Source: CAZRGV01 sp964599655 (GTDB taxonomy: Bacteria; Planctomycetota; Planctomycetia; Isosphaerales; Isosphaeraceae). Taken from it: 24,604 bases of DNA. Location of the stretch: contig CAZRGV010000095.1 in the NCBI GenBank assembly GCA_964599655.1, forward strand, positions 1 through 24,604. The letters run 5' to 3'. Shown here one piece after another: positions 1-8,351 of this stretch. The translations under genes were made by a program, and so were the position numbers. The notes under the pieces are model-generated. The model worked only from the letters and a program-made list of their open reading frames with translations. It had not been told where the DNA came from and did no database searches. The number at the start of each line of letters is the position of its first letter. Within the stretch, counting starts at the first letter, position 1.

Positions 1-1
1 G

Positions 2-784
2 TTCGCCTTCACCGGCAACAAGTTCGAGTTCCGTGCCGTCGGCTCCGCCCAGTCGATCGCCGGCCCCAACGTCGTGCTCAACACCATCGTGGCCGAGAGC
101 CTCGACGAGATTGCCACCGAGCTGGAAAAGACCGGCAAGACCGGCAAGGATCTCAACCCGGAGATCCAGAGCCTCTTGCAGAAGATCGTCTCCGAGTGCA
201 AGCCGGTGATCTTCAACGGCGACAACTACAGCGAGGCCTGGCACGCCGAGGCCGAGAAGCGCGGCCTTCCCAACCGCCGCAGCACGGTCGACAGCCTGCC
301 CGACCTGATCACGCCCAAGTCGATCGGGCTGTTCGGCAAGTACGGCGTGTTCACGGAGCGGGAGCTGCACTCGCGCTACGAGATCCTGCTCGAGGGCTAC
401 AAGAAGACCATCAGCATCGAGGCCAATCTGACGGCGTCGATGGCCCGCCGCATGATCCTTCCGGCCGCTCTGCGGTACCAGGCGGACGTCGCCGCGTCGA
501 TCGCCAATCTCAAGTCGGCCGGCGCCGAGATTCCCAAGGCCCAGTCGACGCTCCTGAACGAGCTGACCGAGACGATCCAGGAGCTGCAGATCTCCATCGA
601 CAAGCTCCAGGACGTGCTCGACGAGCACGCGGACGGCGACACACTGGCCCATGCCAAGTATGCCCACGACGTGGTCATCCCGGCCATGGACGCCGTCCGT
701 GCCGCCGGCGACAAGCTCGAGACCCTGGTGGCCGATGACCTCTGGCCCTTGCCCACCTACCAGGAAATGCTGTTCATCAAATAA
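2..784 (+). CDS. glnN: Glutamine synthetase type III, C-terminal part (5' end outside window)
   Basis: The frame is open from base 2 to a TAA at 782-784 and gives the last 260 residues of a protein that begins upstream. The first visible residues contain FTGNKFEFRAVGS and QSIAGPN, which belong to the catalytic core of glutamine synthetases (the NKFEFR and S-x-A-x-PN pattern typical of GSIII). They are followed by the long helical C-terminal extension of the GSIII (GlnN) family, ending YQEMLFIK. The enzyme condenses ammonium and glutamate to glutamine with ATP, in the cytoplasm. GSIII subunits are about 700-730 residues, so roughly a third is visible. It lies near an ammonium transporter (opposite strand) and glutamate synthase 21 kb downstream, which fits nitrogen assimilation. 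A terminator-like hairpin follows 44 bases after the stop. Family identification is strong; the missing start prevents any statement on its regulation. Confidence 0.9.
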   Translation, partial: FAFTGNKFEFRAVGSAQSIAGPNVVLNTIVAESLDEIATELEKTGKTGKDLNPEIQSLLQKIVSECKPVIFNGDNYSEAWHAEAEKRGLPNRRSTVDSLPDLITPKSIGLFGKYGVFTERELHSRYEILLEGYKKTISIEANLTASMARRMILPAALRYQADVAASIANLKSAGAEIPKAQSTLLNELTETIQELQISIDKLQDVLDEHADGDTLAHAKYAHDVVIPAMDAVRAAGDKLETLVADDLWPLPTYQEMLFIK

Positions 785-827
785 TTCCCTCGCGGCGAGA
801 CTGGCTCCGCGAATCCGGTGTCAACCC

Positions 828-867
828 AAGGGCCATCGTCCGCAGGTCGCGGGCGGTGGCCCTTCTT
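828..867 (+). terminator. Hairpin downstream of glutamine synthetase
   Basis: Perfect 8-bp arms AAGGGCCA (828-835) and TGGCCCTT (857-864), with an inner CCGC/GCGG pairing (840-843 with 849-852), followed by CTTGATT. Position 44 bases after the glnN stop suggests transcription termination. The T-tract is weak, so it may be Rho-assisted or only a 3'-end stabiliser. Confidence 0.5.
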
Positions 868-1075
868 GATTCACAGGCGAGATCGAAGCGTCGCGTGGGA
901 TGGTGATGATGACATATTGACGGATGGAAGCAGCTCGACTTGCTGATTTCCGACCCGACCGATCGAATAAACTCGTCGCGACGTCCGTCCAGTTCCTGAA
1001 GAAAGACTGTTCACGGATCGAGGGCCGAGGGATGCGCGCCTTCCTCTCGACCGACTTTTTTCAAAAGGACGAAGC

Positions 1076-3289
1076 ATGAACGCCTTTCTGAGTTGGGCGA
1101 CCGGTTTCGCCTGCGCGCTGTGTGTTCTACCGATGCCATGTGGTGGGGCGGATTCTGAACCGAGCGCTCCGAAACCGGACGATCCGGTCCCGGTGGCTCG
1201 GCCCGCGAACAGTCGGATCGTGGCGGTGACCGTCTACCAGGGCCAGGCGCTGGTGACCCGCGAGGTCAGCGTTCCTGAGGGGGAAGGGACCGTCGAGCTG
1301 GTCGTCACTCCGCTTCCGCCTCAGGTTGTGGATGGCTCGCTTTACACCGAGGGGACCGACAGCCTTCGCGTGCTCAGTACCCGGTTCCGAACCCGCGCCG
1401 TCAAGGAAGACACGCGCGAGGAGGTCCGGGCCAAGGAGGATCTGCTTAGGTCACTCAAGGCCGATGCTCAGACGCTCGAAAAGGAGATCGCCGTCCAGGA
1501 GCAGGATCTCGGGTACCTCCAGAAGCTCGAAGGGTTCACGGGGACGGCCCTCACGAACCTGACCCAACGTGGCCGGCTCGATAGCGACGCGATTCTCAGC
1601 CTCAGCCGGTTCATCATGGACCATCGAAGCGCGAAGTCGAAAACCGAGACCGAACTTCGCCAGCGGTTGCAGGCCAACGCCGATTCGACGGAATTCGTCA
1701 GGCGCCAGTTGGCCGAGCTGTCGGCCGGATCGAGCCGGCTCGAACGCGACGCCGTGATCGTGGTGAACAAGACGCGCCCCGAGGCCGGCACGGTGCGGCT
1801 CGGCTACCTCGTCGACTCGGCCACCTGGACGCCGCGGTATCGGCTTCGAGGCACGGCCAAGGAGGCTCCCGTCCAGCTCGAGTATCTCGGCGCCGTCGTC
1901 CAGCAAACCGGGGAAAACTGGTCGGACGTCCGGGTCACGCTCTCCACGGCTCGGCCCTCGCTCGACGCCGCGCCGCCCGAACTCCTTCCCTTGAAGATGG
2001 ACGTTGCCGGAGCCGCGGATTCCGGCCCGATCGAGGCGCGCGACGACCGCTCGAAGCGGATCGTCGCCGAGCTGGAGAAGCCCCTCGACATGCGATTCCC
2101 GATGGAAACCCCACTCGAAGACGTTCTCAAGTACCTTCAAAGCAGCACGAAGAGCCCGGACTTTCCCGATGGCATCCCGATCTACGTGGACCCCGCGGGA
2201 CTCGTGGAGGCGGAGAGGACACTCCAGAGCCCCGTCGTCATGAACCTCGCGGGGATTCCTCTGAAGACGACCTTGCGTCTCCTGCTGCGGCAACTCGACC
2301 TCACCTACCAGGTCCAGGACGGCCTGATGCGGATCACCTCGATCGCGTCGCCCGAATGGGATCCCGAAGGCGGCAGGCCCTCCGGGGCCGGTTTCGGAGG
2401 TGGCATGGGCGGCATGGGTTTGTCGTGGGAGCAGAGGCAGGCGTCCGGAAGCGCGATGCTCAATCGCGTGGCGGCCCATGATCAGGCCGAGGAAATGAGC
2501 GTCAACGACGGGACCGGCGCCGCCGAACCCCACGCCGAGACGGACATACCCAGCGTGACCTTCACCATCGAGGGCCGGCTCGATCTCCCCTCGCGCCGAG
2601 ATCCGCATCTGCTGGAGGTCGCCCGGGTCGAGTTGCCCGCCGAATACTTCGCCAAGGCGGTTCCCGTGCTGACCCCGCGGGTCTATCGCCTGGCCAAGCT
2701 GACCAACCGGAGCGAGGTCGTGCTTCTGCCTGGCGAGGCCACGGTGTACGTCGAGGGGGATTTCGTCGGCCGGATGTGGCTGCCTCTGGTCGCGGCGGGC
2801 GAGCCGTTCATCGCCGGCTTCGGTGTCGACCCCCAGCTTCAGGTTAGCCGGCGGCTCGTCCAGAAGGCACGTTCCGTGCAAGGTGGAAATCAGGTTTTCA
2901 CATACGAATTCCGGATCGGACTGCGGAACTACCGGCCCCATCCCGTCAAAATTCAGCTCTGGGACCGCTTGCCGAAGCCGGAGGGAGAGACGGTGGCTGT
3001 GAACCTCGTGAAGACGTCGGCCGAGCTGAGCACCGATGCTCTCTATCAGCGAACCGCCAGGATGGACAATCTACTCCGCTGGGACCTCGATGTCCCGCAA
3101 GGCACGGTCGGTGACTCGACATTGTACCTGAATTATGAGTTCCGCCTGGAATACGCTCGGGACCTTCCTCGGCCCCACTTCGTCTCGGGTGGTCTGGAGG
3201 AGGCCCCCATTGGCGGCGGAGCCATGGGCATGGGCGGCATGGGGGGCATGGGCGGCGGATTCCGATCCGTGGGGCCCGACGGCCGTTGA
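1076..3289 (+). CDS. Secreted MuiA-family (DUF4140/DUF4139) protein with inserted STN-like domain
   Basis: The 737-residue protein starts at ATG 1076, preceded by a good Shine-Dalgarno (AAAAGGAC, 6 bases upstream). Residues 1-25 look like a signal peptide, so it is exported. Residues ~47-145 match the N-terminal DUF4140 pattern (VTVYQGQALVTREV). Residues ~110-225 are a charged coiled-coil-like stretch. Residues ~235-295 begin the DUF4139 beta domain (GYLVDSATWTPRYRL), which resumes at ~495 and ends at ~695 (NYEFRLEYARDL). Between the two halves lies a ~95-residue module (residues ~330-425, bases ~2063-2350) with ETPLEDVLKYL, DGIPIYVDPAGL and LKTTLRLLLRQL, a pattern typical of planctomycete STN/secretin-like domains. 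Gly/Met-rich linkers occur at 435-448 and at the C-terminus (709-729). The family is often annotated mucoidy inhibitor MuiA-like; its biochemical function is unknown. It converges on the amt gene. Confidence 0.8.
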   Translation: MNAFLSWATGFACALCVLPMPCGGADSEPSAPKPDDPVPVARPANSRIVAVTVYQGQALVTREVSVPEGEGTVELVVTPLPPQVVDGSLYTEGTDSLRVLSTRFRTRAVKEDTREEVRAKEDLLRSLKADAQTLEKEIAVQEQDLGYLQKLEGFTGTALTNLTQRGRLDSDAILSLSRFIMDHRSAKSKTETELRQRLQANADSTEFVRRQLAELSAGSSRLERDAVIVVNKTRPEAGTVRLGYLVDSATWTPRYRLRGTAKEAPVQLEYLGAVVQQTGENWSDVRVTLSTARPSLDAAPPELLPLKMDVAGAADSGPIEARDDRSKRIVAELEKPLDMRFPMETPLEDVLKYLQSSTKSPDFPDGIPIYVDPAGLVEAERTLQSPVVMNLAGIPLKTTLRLLLRQLDLTYQVQDGLMRITSIASPEWDPEGGRPSGAGFGGGMGGMGLSWEQRQASGSAMLNRVAAHDQAEEMSVNDGTGAAEPHAETDIPSVTFTIEGRLDLPSRRDPHLLEVARVELPAEYFAKAVPVLTPRVYRLAKLTNRSEVVLLPGEATVYVEGDFVGRMWLPLVAAGEPFIAGFGVDPQLQVSRRLVQKARSVQGGNQVFTYEFRIGLRNYRPHPVKIQLWDRLPKPEGETVAVNLVKTSAELSTDALYQRTARMDNLLRWDLDVPQGTVGDSTLYLNYEFRLEYARDLPRPHFVSGGLEEAPIGGGAMGMGGMGGMGGGFRSVGPDGR

Positions 3290-3312
3290 AGGTCGGTTCC
3301 AGAACGCGAACG

Positions 3313-3354
3313 CGCCGAGGGGGAAGGGCCAGCCGAGGGCCCTCCCCCGCGGCG
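3313..3354. terminator. Bidirectional terminator between convergent genes
   Basis: Left arm GGGGG-A-AGGGCC (3319-3330) pairs with GGCCCT-CCCCC (3338-3348), giving 11 base pairs with one bulged A and a 7-base loop; flanking CGCCG and CGGCG can extend the stem. It sits in the 106-base gap between the stop of the MuiA-family gene (+) and the stop of amt (-), where a shared terminator is expected. No clear T-run on either side. Confidence 0.55.
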
Positions 3355-3395
3355 AATCGGTTCGTGTCTCCCATCAAACGCTTGCGGCGCCGGGA

Positions 3396-4775
3396 TCAAG
3401 ACCCCGCGACCAGGACCTCCTCGTGCGTATGGACGCCGTTGGTCGAGGGCGAAGGGGTCTCGAACAGGTCGACACTGAGGGCCGTCTCACCATGCTGGCT
3501 GAGGTCGAGACCTTGCACTTCCTGCTCGCGCGTCACTCGCAACGGAATGATCATGTCGGTGACCTTGTAGAGGATCCAGGAGCCGCCGAAGGTGTAGACG
3601 GCGACGATCACCAGCGCCAGCATGTGATAGAGGAACGTGGTGACGTGGCCGGAGGTCAGACCGACTTCCTTCGCGAAGATGCCGGTCGCGACCATGCCGA
3701 CCATGCCGCCGACGCCGTGGCAAGGGAACACGTCGAGCGTGTCGTCCAGCGTCGACTTGGTTTTCCAGTGCACGGCCAGGTTGCTGATGACGCTGGCGGC
3801 CAGGCCGATGATGATGCTTTCTCGAATGGTGACGAAGCCCGCCGCGGGCGTGATGGCGACCAGACCCACCACCGCGCCGATGCAGGCGCCCAGAGCCGAC
3901 GGCTTCTTCCCCTTCATCCAGTCGAAGAACATCCAGCCGAGCATCGCGGCCGCCGACGCCGTGTTCGTGGTGCCGAACGCCAGCGCGGCGGTGCCCGACG
4001 CGCTCAAGGCTGAGCCCGCGTTGAATCCGAACCAGCCGAACCAGAGCATCCCGGTTCCCAGCAGCACGTACGGCACGTTCGCCGGCTCGTGGTCTTCCTC
4101 GGCCATGTGGCTGTGACGACGGCCCAGGATCAGCGCACCGGCCAGCGCCGCGAAGCCGGCCGACATGTGAACCACCGTTCCGCCCGCGAAGTCCTTCACC
4201 CCCCACTTGTAGAAGATCCCGTCCGGGTGCCACGTCCAGTGCGCCAGCGGGGCGTAAATGAACAGGCTGAACAAGACCATGAAGAGGAGGTAGGCCGAGA
4301 ATCGAACGCGTTCGGCGAACGAGCCGGTGATCAGCGCCGGCGTGATGATCGCGAACTTCAACTGGAAGAGCGCGAAGATCAACAGCGGGACGGTCGCCGA
4401 GAGCCTCGGATGCGTGGCCTCGCCGACTCCGTCGAAGAACAGAAACGTCAAGGGATTGCCGACCAACCCCCCAAAACTGTCACCGAACGCCAGGCTGAAC
4501 CCGACGACGACCCAGACCAAGCTGATGACCCCGAGCGCCACGACGCTTTGCAGCATCGTCGAGACCACGTTCTTGAAGCTCACCATGCCGCCGTAAAAGA
4601 ACGAGAGACCCGGCGTCATCAGTAGAACGAGACCCGACGCCGTCAGCATCCAGGCCACGTCTCCTGGATCGATCGGGTCTCCCGCAGGGACGGCCGCCCT
4701 CGGAATCTTGACGAACAGGGCGGCCAGCGCCACCGCGACCAAAATCAGGAACGGAATAGGGGTTGCACGTTTCAT
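3396..4775 (-). CDS. amtB: Ammonium transporter (Amt/MEP/Rh family)
   Basis: Integral membrane channel for ammonium uptake. The start at 4775 (MKRATPIPFL) was preferred over an in-frame ATG at 4871 because it begins directly with a signal-like hydrophobic segment, giving 459 residues. The family's markers are present in order: LSFFYGGMVSFKNV (~58-70), DFAGGTVVHMSAG (195-207, first pore His at 203), WFGWFGFNAGSAL (~245-257) and CHGVGGMVG (352-360, second pore His at 353). About eleven hydrophobic segments follow the signal peptide. The cytoplasmic tail contains the usual VTREQEVQGLDLSQHGE, then a Ser/Pro/Thr-rich end. No P-II (glnK) gene is adjacent, although glnK-amtB pairing is common. GSIII upstream and glutamate synthase downstream in the window support a role in ammonium assimilation. 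A sigma54-like sequence lies ~190 bases upstream. Confidence 0.93.
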   Translation of the reverse strand: MKRATPIPFLILVAVALAALFVKIPRAAVPAGDPIDPGDVAWMLTASGLVLLMTPGLSFFYGGMVSFKNVVSTMLQSVVALGVISLVWVVVGFSLAFGDSFGGLVGNPLTFLFFDGVGEATHPRLSATVPLLIFALFQLKFAIITPALITGSFAERVRFSAYLLFMVLFSLFIYAPLAHWTWHPDGIFYKWGVKDFAGGTVVHMSAGFAALAGALILGRRHSHMAEEDHEPANVPYVLLGTGMLWFGWFGFNAGSALSASGTAALAFGTTNTASAAAMLGWMFFDWMKGKKPSALGACIGAVVGLVAITPAAGFVTIRESIIIGLAASVISNLAVHWKTKSTLDDTLDVFPCHGVGGMVGMVATGIFAKEVGLTSGHVTTFLYHMLALVIVAVYTFGGSWILYKVTDMIIPLRVTREQEVQGLDLSQHGETALSVDLFETPSPSTNGVHTHEEVLVAGS

Positions 4776-4956
4776 GGGCGGTTCCGGTGAAAAAAGAGGC
4801 AGTCGCCAGTCTTTGTCATGCGTAAACCTCCCCTGATTCGTCCCGAGGAATCTCCCGATTTCTGGGTGCAAACCACGAGAAAATCAACGTTTAGGAGAAT
4901 CGTCAGGGGAACGCCTCGGGGAGGCCGGTGAGGTCCGCACGACCCACGCCCTGGTT

Positions 4957-4980
4957 CTTTGGCACCTGGCGTACCAATTC
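4957..4980 (-). promoter_or_regulatory. Possible sigma54-type promoter upstream of amtB
   Basis: Read on the minus strand, TTGGTACG-CCAG-GTGCC has the GG-N10-GC spacing of -24/-12 promoters (GG at 4975-4974, GC at 4963-4962). The -24 half fits well (TGGYACR); the -12 half fits only 3 of 5 (GTGCC against TTGCW). It points toward amtB, about 180 bases from the start codon. Nitrogen genes are often sigma54-dependent, but this single match could be chance. Confidence 0.25.
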
Positions 4981-5036
4981 CCTGGCGAGGCCGTCGCGAA
5001 CGTGATGCGGCTCCTCCGGGCGCCCTCGCGGATGGC

Positions 5037-6458
5037 TCAGGAGCCGAGAGACACGAGCGACGGAGCGCTCAAGGCGCGCGGGCGATCGAGCGACGCCTGC
5101 CGGTCATCCCGGTAGAACATGTTGAAGGTGTCGAAGGGGATGATCCGCCCGTCGGGATGGACGATGTGAACGCACGACTTCTTGACCGAGCGGACGTCGA
5201 AGTTATGCGGGTCGAGGAATTGCATGATGAGGATGCGAAACACGTTCTCGTACCCGAGATGGCCCGGGACGGCCACGGCGGGCAAACAGCACAGCAATTG
5301 CTTGAGTGAGACGGCCGAGGAATCCGGCGAGTGGGACGTGGAGAACAGGCCGTAGACGAGGTCCTTGAGTCTCGGGTCTTTCTCGTAAACGATCGAGTTC
5401 CCTTCGCCTTGCAAGAGGATCTTCGGGTCGATCAGGCCCGTCAGCGGAATCACCTTGCCGTCGAGCTTCAACGCGTAGGCCATGGCCAGGCAGTCGGGAT
5501 GGCAGGGGACGGGAATCAGGTCGGCCGGCTGGAAGAGGGACGACTGGGCGAGAATCTGCTGTCGGACCTCGCCGAGCGTGAGTCGATCCCTCGCCGGATC
5601 GAAACCGTCCAGTCGTCCGGCCGCCTGGATGGGCTGAAACGTGACGCCCCGCACGCTCGGCTGTTTCAGGGCGAAGTCGAGGATGGCGCCGATCTCGCCG
5701 TCGTTCAGTCCCTTCTTGAGCGTGACCACCAGCGTGGTCGAGATCCCGAGCCGGTTGAGCCGCTCCAGGGCCCGCGATCGCACGTCGCGAAGATCGGCCC
5801 CTCGCAGGTCGTTCAAAGGGGCCGACTCGAGCGAATCGAACTGGAGATAGACCTCGAAGCCCGGCAGGTAATCCGCCAAGCGCCGGGCGAACTCCTCGTC
5901 CCGCGCGATGCGAACCCCGTTCGTGTTGAGCATCAGGTGCTTGATCGGCCGCGCCTTGGCCAGGTCGAGAATCTGGAAGAACTCGGGATGGATCGTGGGT
6001 TCGCCGCCGCTGATCTGCACGACGTCGGGATGCCCCTCGTTGCGCACGACGCAATCGAGCAAGAACTCAATCTGTTCGAGCGAGCGGTGCGCAAGCCGCT
6101 GCGGGCCCGACTCGGAGTAACAGATCGGGCACTGAAGGTTGCAGTGGTCGGTCACCTCGACGAGCGCGAGGCAACTGTGCTGTTCATGGTCGGGGCAGAG
6201 GCCGCAGTCGTAGGGGCAGCCGTAGCGGATCGGCGTGTTGAACGTCCTCGGCAACTGACCCGGCTTGAGATACTGTCGTGAGAGCTTGTAATACTCCACA
6301 TCCGTCGAGATCAGGACCTTCTCGTGATGGTGCTCCGGACAATGCTTCAGCATGTAGACCCGGTCGTCCTGGAAGACGACCTTGGCCTCGACCTTCCGCA
6401 AGCAGCGTGCGCAGACGCTGTTGGTCAGCTCGTAAAACAGATAAGGTCGGTCGGCCAT
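5037..6458 (-). CDS. Radical SAM protein, MJ0619-like, with two CX3CX2C motifs
   Basis: The 473-residue protein starts at ATG 6458 (MADRPYLFYELTNSVCARC); a TTG 53 codons upstream overlaps the PIG-L stop, but that extension looks non-coding. The radical SAM [4Fe-4S] motif is CNLQCPIC (C106, C110, C113), followed by ISGGEPTIHPEF (149-160), the SAM-contacting GGEP. A second CX3CX2C, CPYDCGLC, sits just before it (C81, C85, C88), and a CxxC pair (C16, C19) with C40 may bind a further metal. The double motif and N-terminal cysteine region resemble archaeal MJ0619, reported to methylate 7,8-dihydro-6-hydroxymethylpterin, and its bacterial relatives annotated only as radical SAM proteins. The substrate here cannot be told. 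Further cysteines (C319, C323, C390, C391, C429) may carry an auxiliary cluster. It lies between a PIG-L deacetylase and amtB on the same strand. Confidence 0.85.
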   Translation of the reverse strand: MADRPYLFYELTNSVCARCLRKVEAKVVFQDDRVYMLKHCPEHHHEKVLISTDVEYYKLSRQYLKPGQLPRTFNTPIRYGCPYDCGLCPDHEQHSCLALVEVTDHCNLQCPICYSESGPQRLAHRSLEQIEFLLDCVVRNEGHPDVVQISGGEPTIHPEFFQILDLAKARPIKHLMLNTNGVRIARDEEFARRLADYLPGFEVYLQFDSLESAPLNDLRGADLRDVRSRALERLNRLGISTTLVVTLKKGLNDGEIGAILDFALKQPSVRGVTFQPIQAAGRLDGFDPARDRLTLGEVRQQILAQSSLFQPADLIPVPCHPDCLAMAYALKLDGKVIPLTGLIDPKILLQGEGNSIVYEKDPRLKDLVYGLFSTSHSPDSSAVSLKQLLCCLPAVAVPGHLGYENVFRILIMQFLDPHNFDVRSVKKSCVHIVHPDGRIIPFDTFNMFYRDDRQASLDRPRALSAPSLVSLGS

Positions 6459-6613
6459 GGTGGGTTCCCGCGCCTTGGGTCCGATCCCGGATTCGTTGAG
6501 GATACCGCGGACGCCGTTCCCGAGCCAGGGCGCGGGACGGTCCGATCGGTGTGCTCGGGACGACGGGTCGAGCCCCTGGGATTGGGCGCCCGACCCTCCA
6601 TCCACATCAACGT

Positions 6614-7522
6614 TCAATCGCCAAAAAATGGGAACAGCCGCTTGAGATCCTCCTTGGAGGGCTGCGATCCATACTCGCAGATCTCAAACGCCTCGGCGTA
6701 CTTCACGGCCTTGCCTTTCTCCTCGCCGAATTCCTCGACCAGCTTGTCGCGGAAGCGATTGGCGGTCGACGCGAAGCGGGCGCCGTAGCGCTTGCGGGCC
6801 CAGTCCAGCCGCTTCGACTTGTCCTTGGGGACCTCGTCGAGATAGCCGAAGAGCCAGGGGTTCCACTCGTAGAATTGCGACTCGAGCGCGTCGACGCAGG
6901 CGATCTTCTGCTCGATGGTCGAATCGATCGGCACGACCACGTCGGGCACGAACGGGTTGGGCTTCTGGAAGCCGTCTTCCGCGTACATGAACACTGGATT
7001 CTTTCGCAATGCCGGGGTATCGGGGCAGAAGTAGGGAACGATCACCATGAAGGCGGCGTCTTGCACGAGAATCCCGGTGTAGCGGTGGTCGGGGTGGTAG
7101 TCGTTGGGCCTTGGGCTGATGACGAGGTCGGCCTTCCAGTCCCGGATCAGGCGAGTGATCGTCTTGCGGTTCTCCAGGGTGGGCATCAGCTCGCCGTCGT
7201 GGTTATCGAGCACCTCGGTGGTGATTCCCAGGATCTCGGCGCAGCGCTTGACCTCGGCGGTCCGGCGCTGGGCGAGCGTTCCGCCGGCCATTTCGTGATG
7301 ACCGATGTCGCCGTTGGTGGTGGCGACGAACTTGACCTTGTGGCCCAATTTGGCCCAGCGGGCGGCGGTTCCGGCGGCGTCGAGCTCGCAGTCGTCGGGG
7401 TGGGCTCCGAACACGATGATGTGGAGCGTTCCATCCGGCTCGGCCGCTCGTGTCAGGCCGTTGATGGTGAACAGACCGAGGGCGACCGCGATGGGAACGG
7501 TCGAGCGTAAGAAGCCTGCCAT
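6614..7522 (-). CDS. PIG-L (LmbE-like) family deacetylase, exported
   Basis: The 302-residue protein starts at ATG 7522 (MAGFLRSTVPIAVALGLF); an upstream in-frame start at 7540 adds only six residues. The N-terminus is a signal peptide ending near TRAA (residue ~27), so the enzyme acts outside the cytoplasmic membrane. The family's zinc-binding motif AHPDD (40-44) and the second metal motif HPDH (143-146) are intact. PIG-L/LmbE enzymes are zinc-dependent N-deacetylases of N-acetylglucosamine-type substrates (GlcNAc-PI, mycothiol and bacillithiol precursors, antibiotic intermediates). Exported versions are frequent in planctomycetes and their substrates are unknown. The radical SAM gene follows on the same strand; the distance to its chosen ATG is 155 bases, so co-transcription is possible. 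A hairpin lies upstream at 7560-7579. Confidence 0.88.
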   Translation of the reverse strand: MAGFLRSTVPIAVALGLFTINGLTRAAEPDGTLHIIVFGAHPDDCELDAAGTAARWAKLGHKVKFVATTNGDIGHHEMAGGTLAQRRTAEVKRCAEILGITTEVLDNHDGELMPTLENRKTITRLIRDWKADLVISPRPNDYHPDHRYTGILVQDAAFMVIVPYFCPDTPALRKNPVFMYAEDGFQKPNPFVPDVVVPIDSTIEQKIACVDALESQFYEWNPWLFGYLDEVPKDKSKRLDWARKRYGARFASTANRFRDKLVEEFGEEKGKAVKYAEAFEICEYGSQPSKEDLKRLFPFFGD

Positions 7523-7559
7523 GGTCGAGGTTTCTCCCAAGCGGTAGGTGCAGGTGTCT

Positions 7560-7584
7560 GGGGACGGCGAAACGTCCCCGTTTT
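7560..7584. other. Stem-loop in divergent intergenic region
   Basis: GGGGACG (7560-7566) and CGTCCCC (7573-7579) form a perfect 7-bp stem with loop GCGAAA, followed on the plus strand by GTTTTA. It lies between two divergently transcribed genes, where a terminator is not expected, so it could be a regulatory element or the end of a short unannotated transcript. Confidence 0.4.
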
Positions 7585-7658
7585 ACCTGCGCCCGGGGAT
7601 CAAGTCGACCATGGAGCGTTGACCGGACGGTTCGTCGCGTGTCTAATCCAAACCTATC

Positions 7659-8351
7659 ATGAACATCGAAACGGCGCGCATCTTGCTCGACGCGATCGCG
7701 GCTGTGGGAGCCACGGTCTGGCTTTGTGGCCTGGTTTTCCTGATCGCGACCAGCCGCATGGACCGAGCGGCCCACGACGAGGATACCGGATCGGTACGCT
7801 TTGCCGCCGAGGATCGCCTCCATTCTCCATCGAGCGGGATTCGAGGCACCGCCGAGTTGTCCTCGCCGATCGAAGGGCTCTCGGAGCGGCTGGCGTCGGC
7901 CCTGGCGAAGGGACCTTCGACGGGGTTCCTCGTCAAGATTCTCGATCAGACCGACGACCGCATCACCTTCGACCTGCTCGGATTCGGCGCTGGGGGCATG
8001 CCCGTGGTGCCCTGGCATCGACCTCGACGGGGAGAGATCCGGCTTGCGCCCTTGGGGGTGAATCGAACCCGTGTGGATTACGTCGTCGAGGAATCGGGCG
8101 GTCGCTGGATGCTCTGGCTCGGAGCGGCCTTTCAAATGGCCGGACTGATGGCCCTGGTTGCCGGATACTGGGCCTGCCGGACTTACCTGCTGCCGAATCC
8201 CAATCCGAGCTACCGTGTTCAGGTGGTCCAGATGGTCCAGACGGTTCATTTTCTCTGGCCGCCGTTCCTCTTCGGGGCGCTCTACCGAGTGAGGCGGCGG
8301 AGCTTGCGGACCGGGTTCGACACGTTGGTCCACAACTTGCCGTACGTCTAG
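7659..8351 (+). CDS. Unrecognised three-helix membrane protein
   Basis: A 230-residue ORF with ATG at 7659. I do not recognise a family. Hydrophobic segments are visible at residues ~10-31 (AIAAVGATVWLCGLVFLIA), ~150-171 and ~193-209. A soluble domain of about 115 residues lies between the first two, with alternating hydrophobic strands (FLVKILDQTDDRITFDLLGF, then GEIRLAPLGVNRTRVDYVV) that suggest a small beta fold, perhaps extracytoplasmic. The protein ends with a short Arg-rich tail (YRVRRRSLRTGF). No strong Shine-Dalgarno is seen. It is divergent from the PIG-L gene and 290 bases upstream of the secreted beta-rich protein. Coding is supported by codon usage and the hydrophobic pattern; function is unknown. 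Confidence 0.65.
   Translation: MNIETARILLDAIAAVGATVWLCGLVFLIATSRMDRAAHDEDTGSVRFAAEDRLHSPSSGIRGTAELSSPIEGLSERLASALAKGPSTGFLVKILDQTDDRITFDLLGFGAGGMPVVPWHRPRRGEIRLAPLGVNRTRVDYVVEESGGRWMLWLGAAFQMAGLMALVAGYWACRTYLLPNPNPSYRVQVVQMVQTVHFLWPPFLFGALYRVRRRSLRTGFDTLVHNLPYV

Noticed and set aside
1451..2941. 496-codon open frame on the minus strand
   Set aside because: Antisense shadow of the MuiA-family gene; no start signal or domain.
5008..5046. CGGCTCCT/AGGAGCCG inverted repeat over the radical SAM stop codon
   Set aside because: Loop of 23 bases and no T-run on the minus strand; too weak to call a terminator.
6459..6617. N-terminal extension of the radical SAM protein from TTG 6617, overlapping the PIG-L stop as TTGA
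   Set aside because: The coupling-like overlap is tempting, but the 53 added residues look non-coding and the family begins at MADRPYLFYE.
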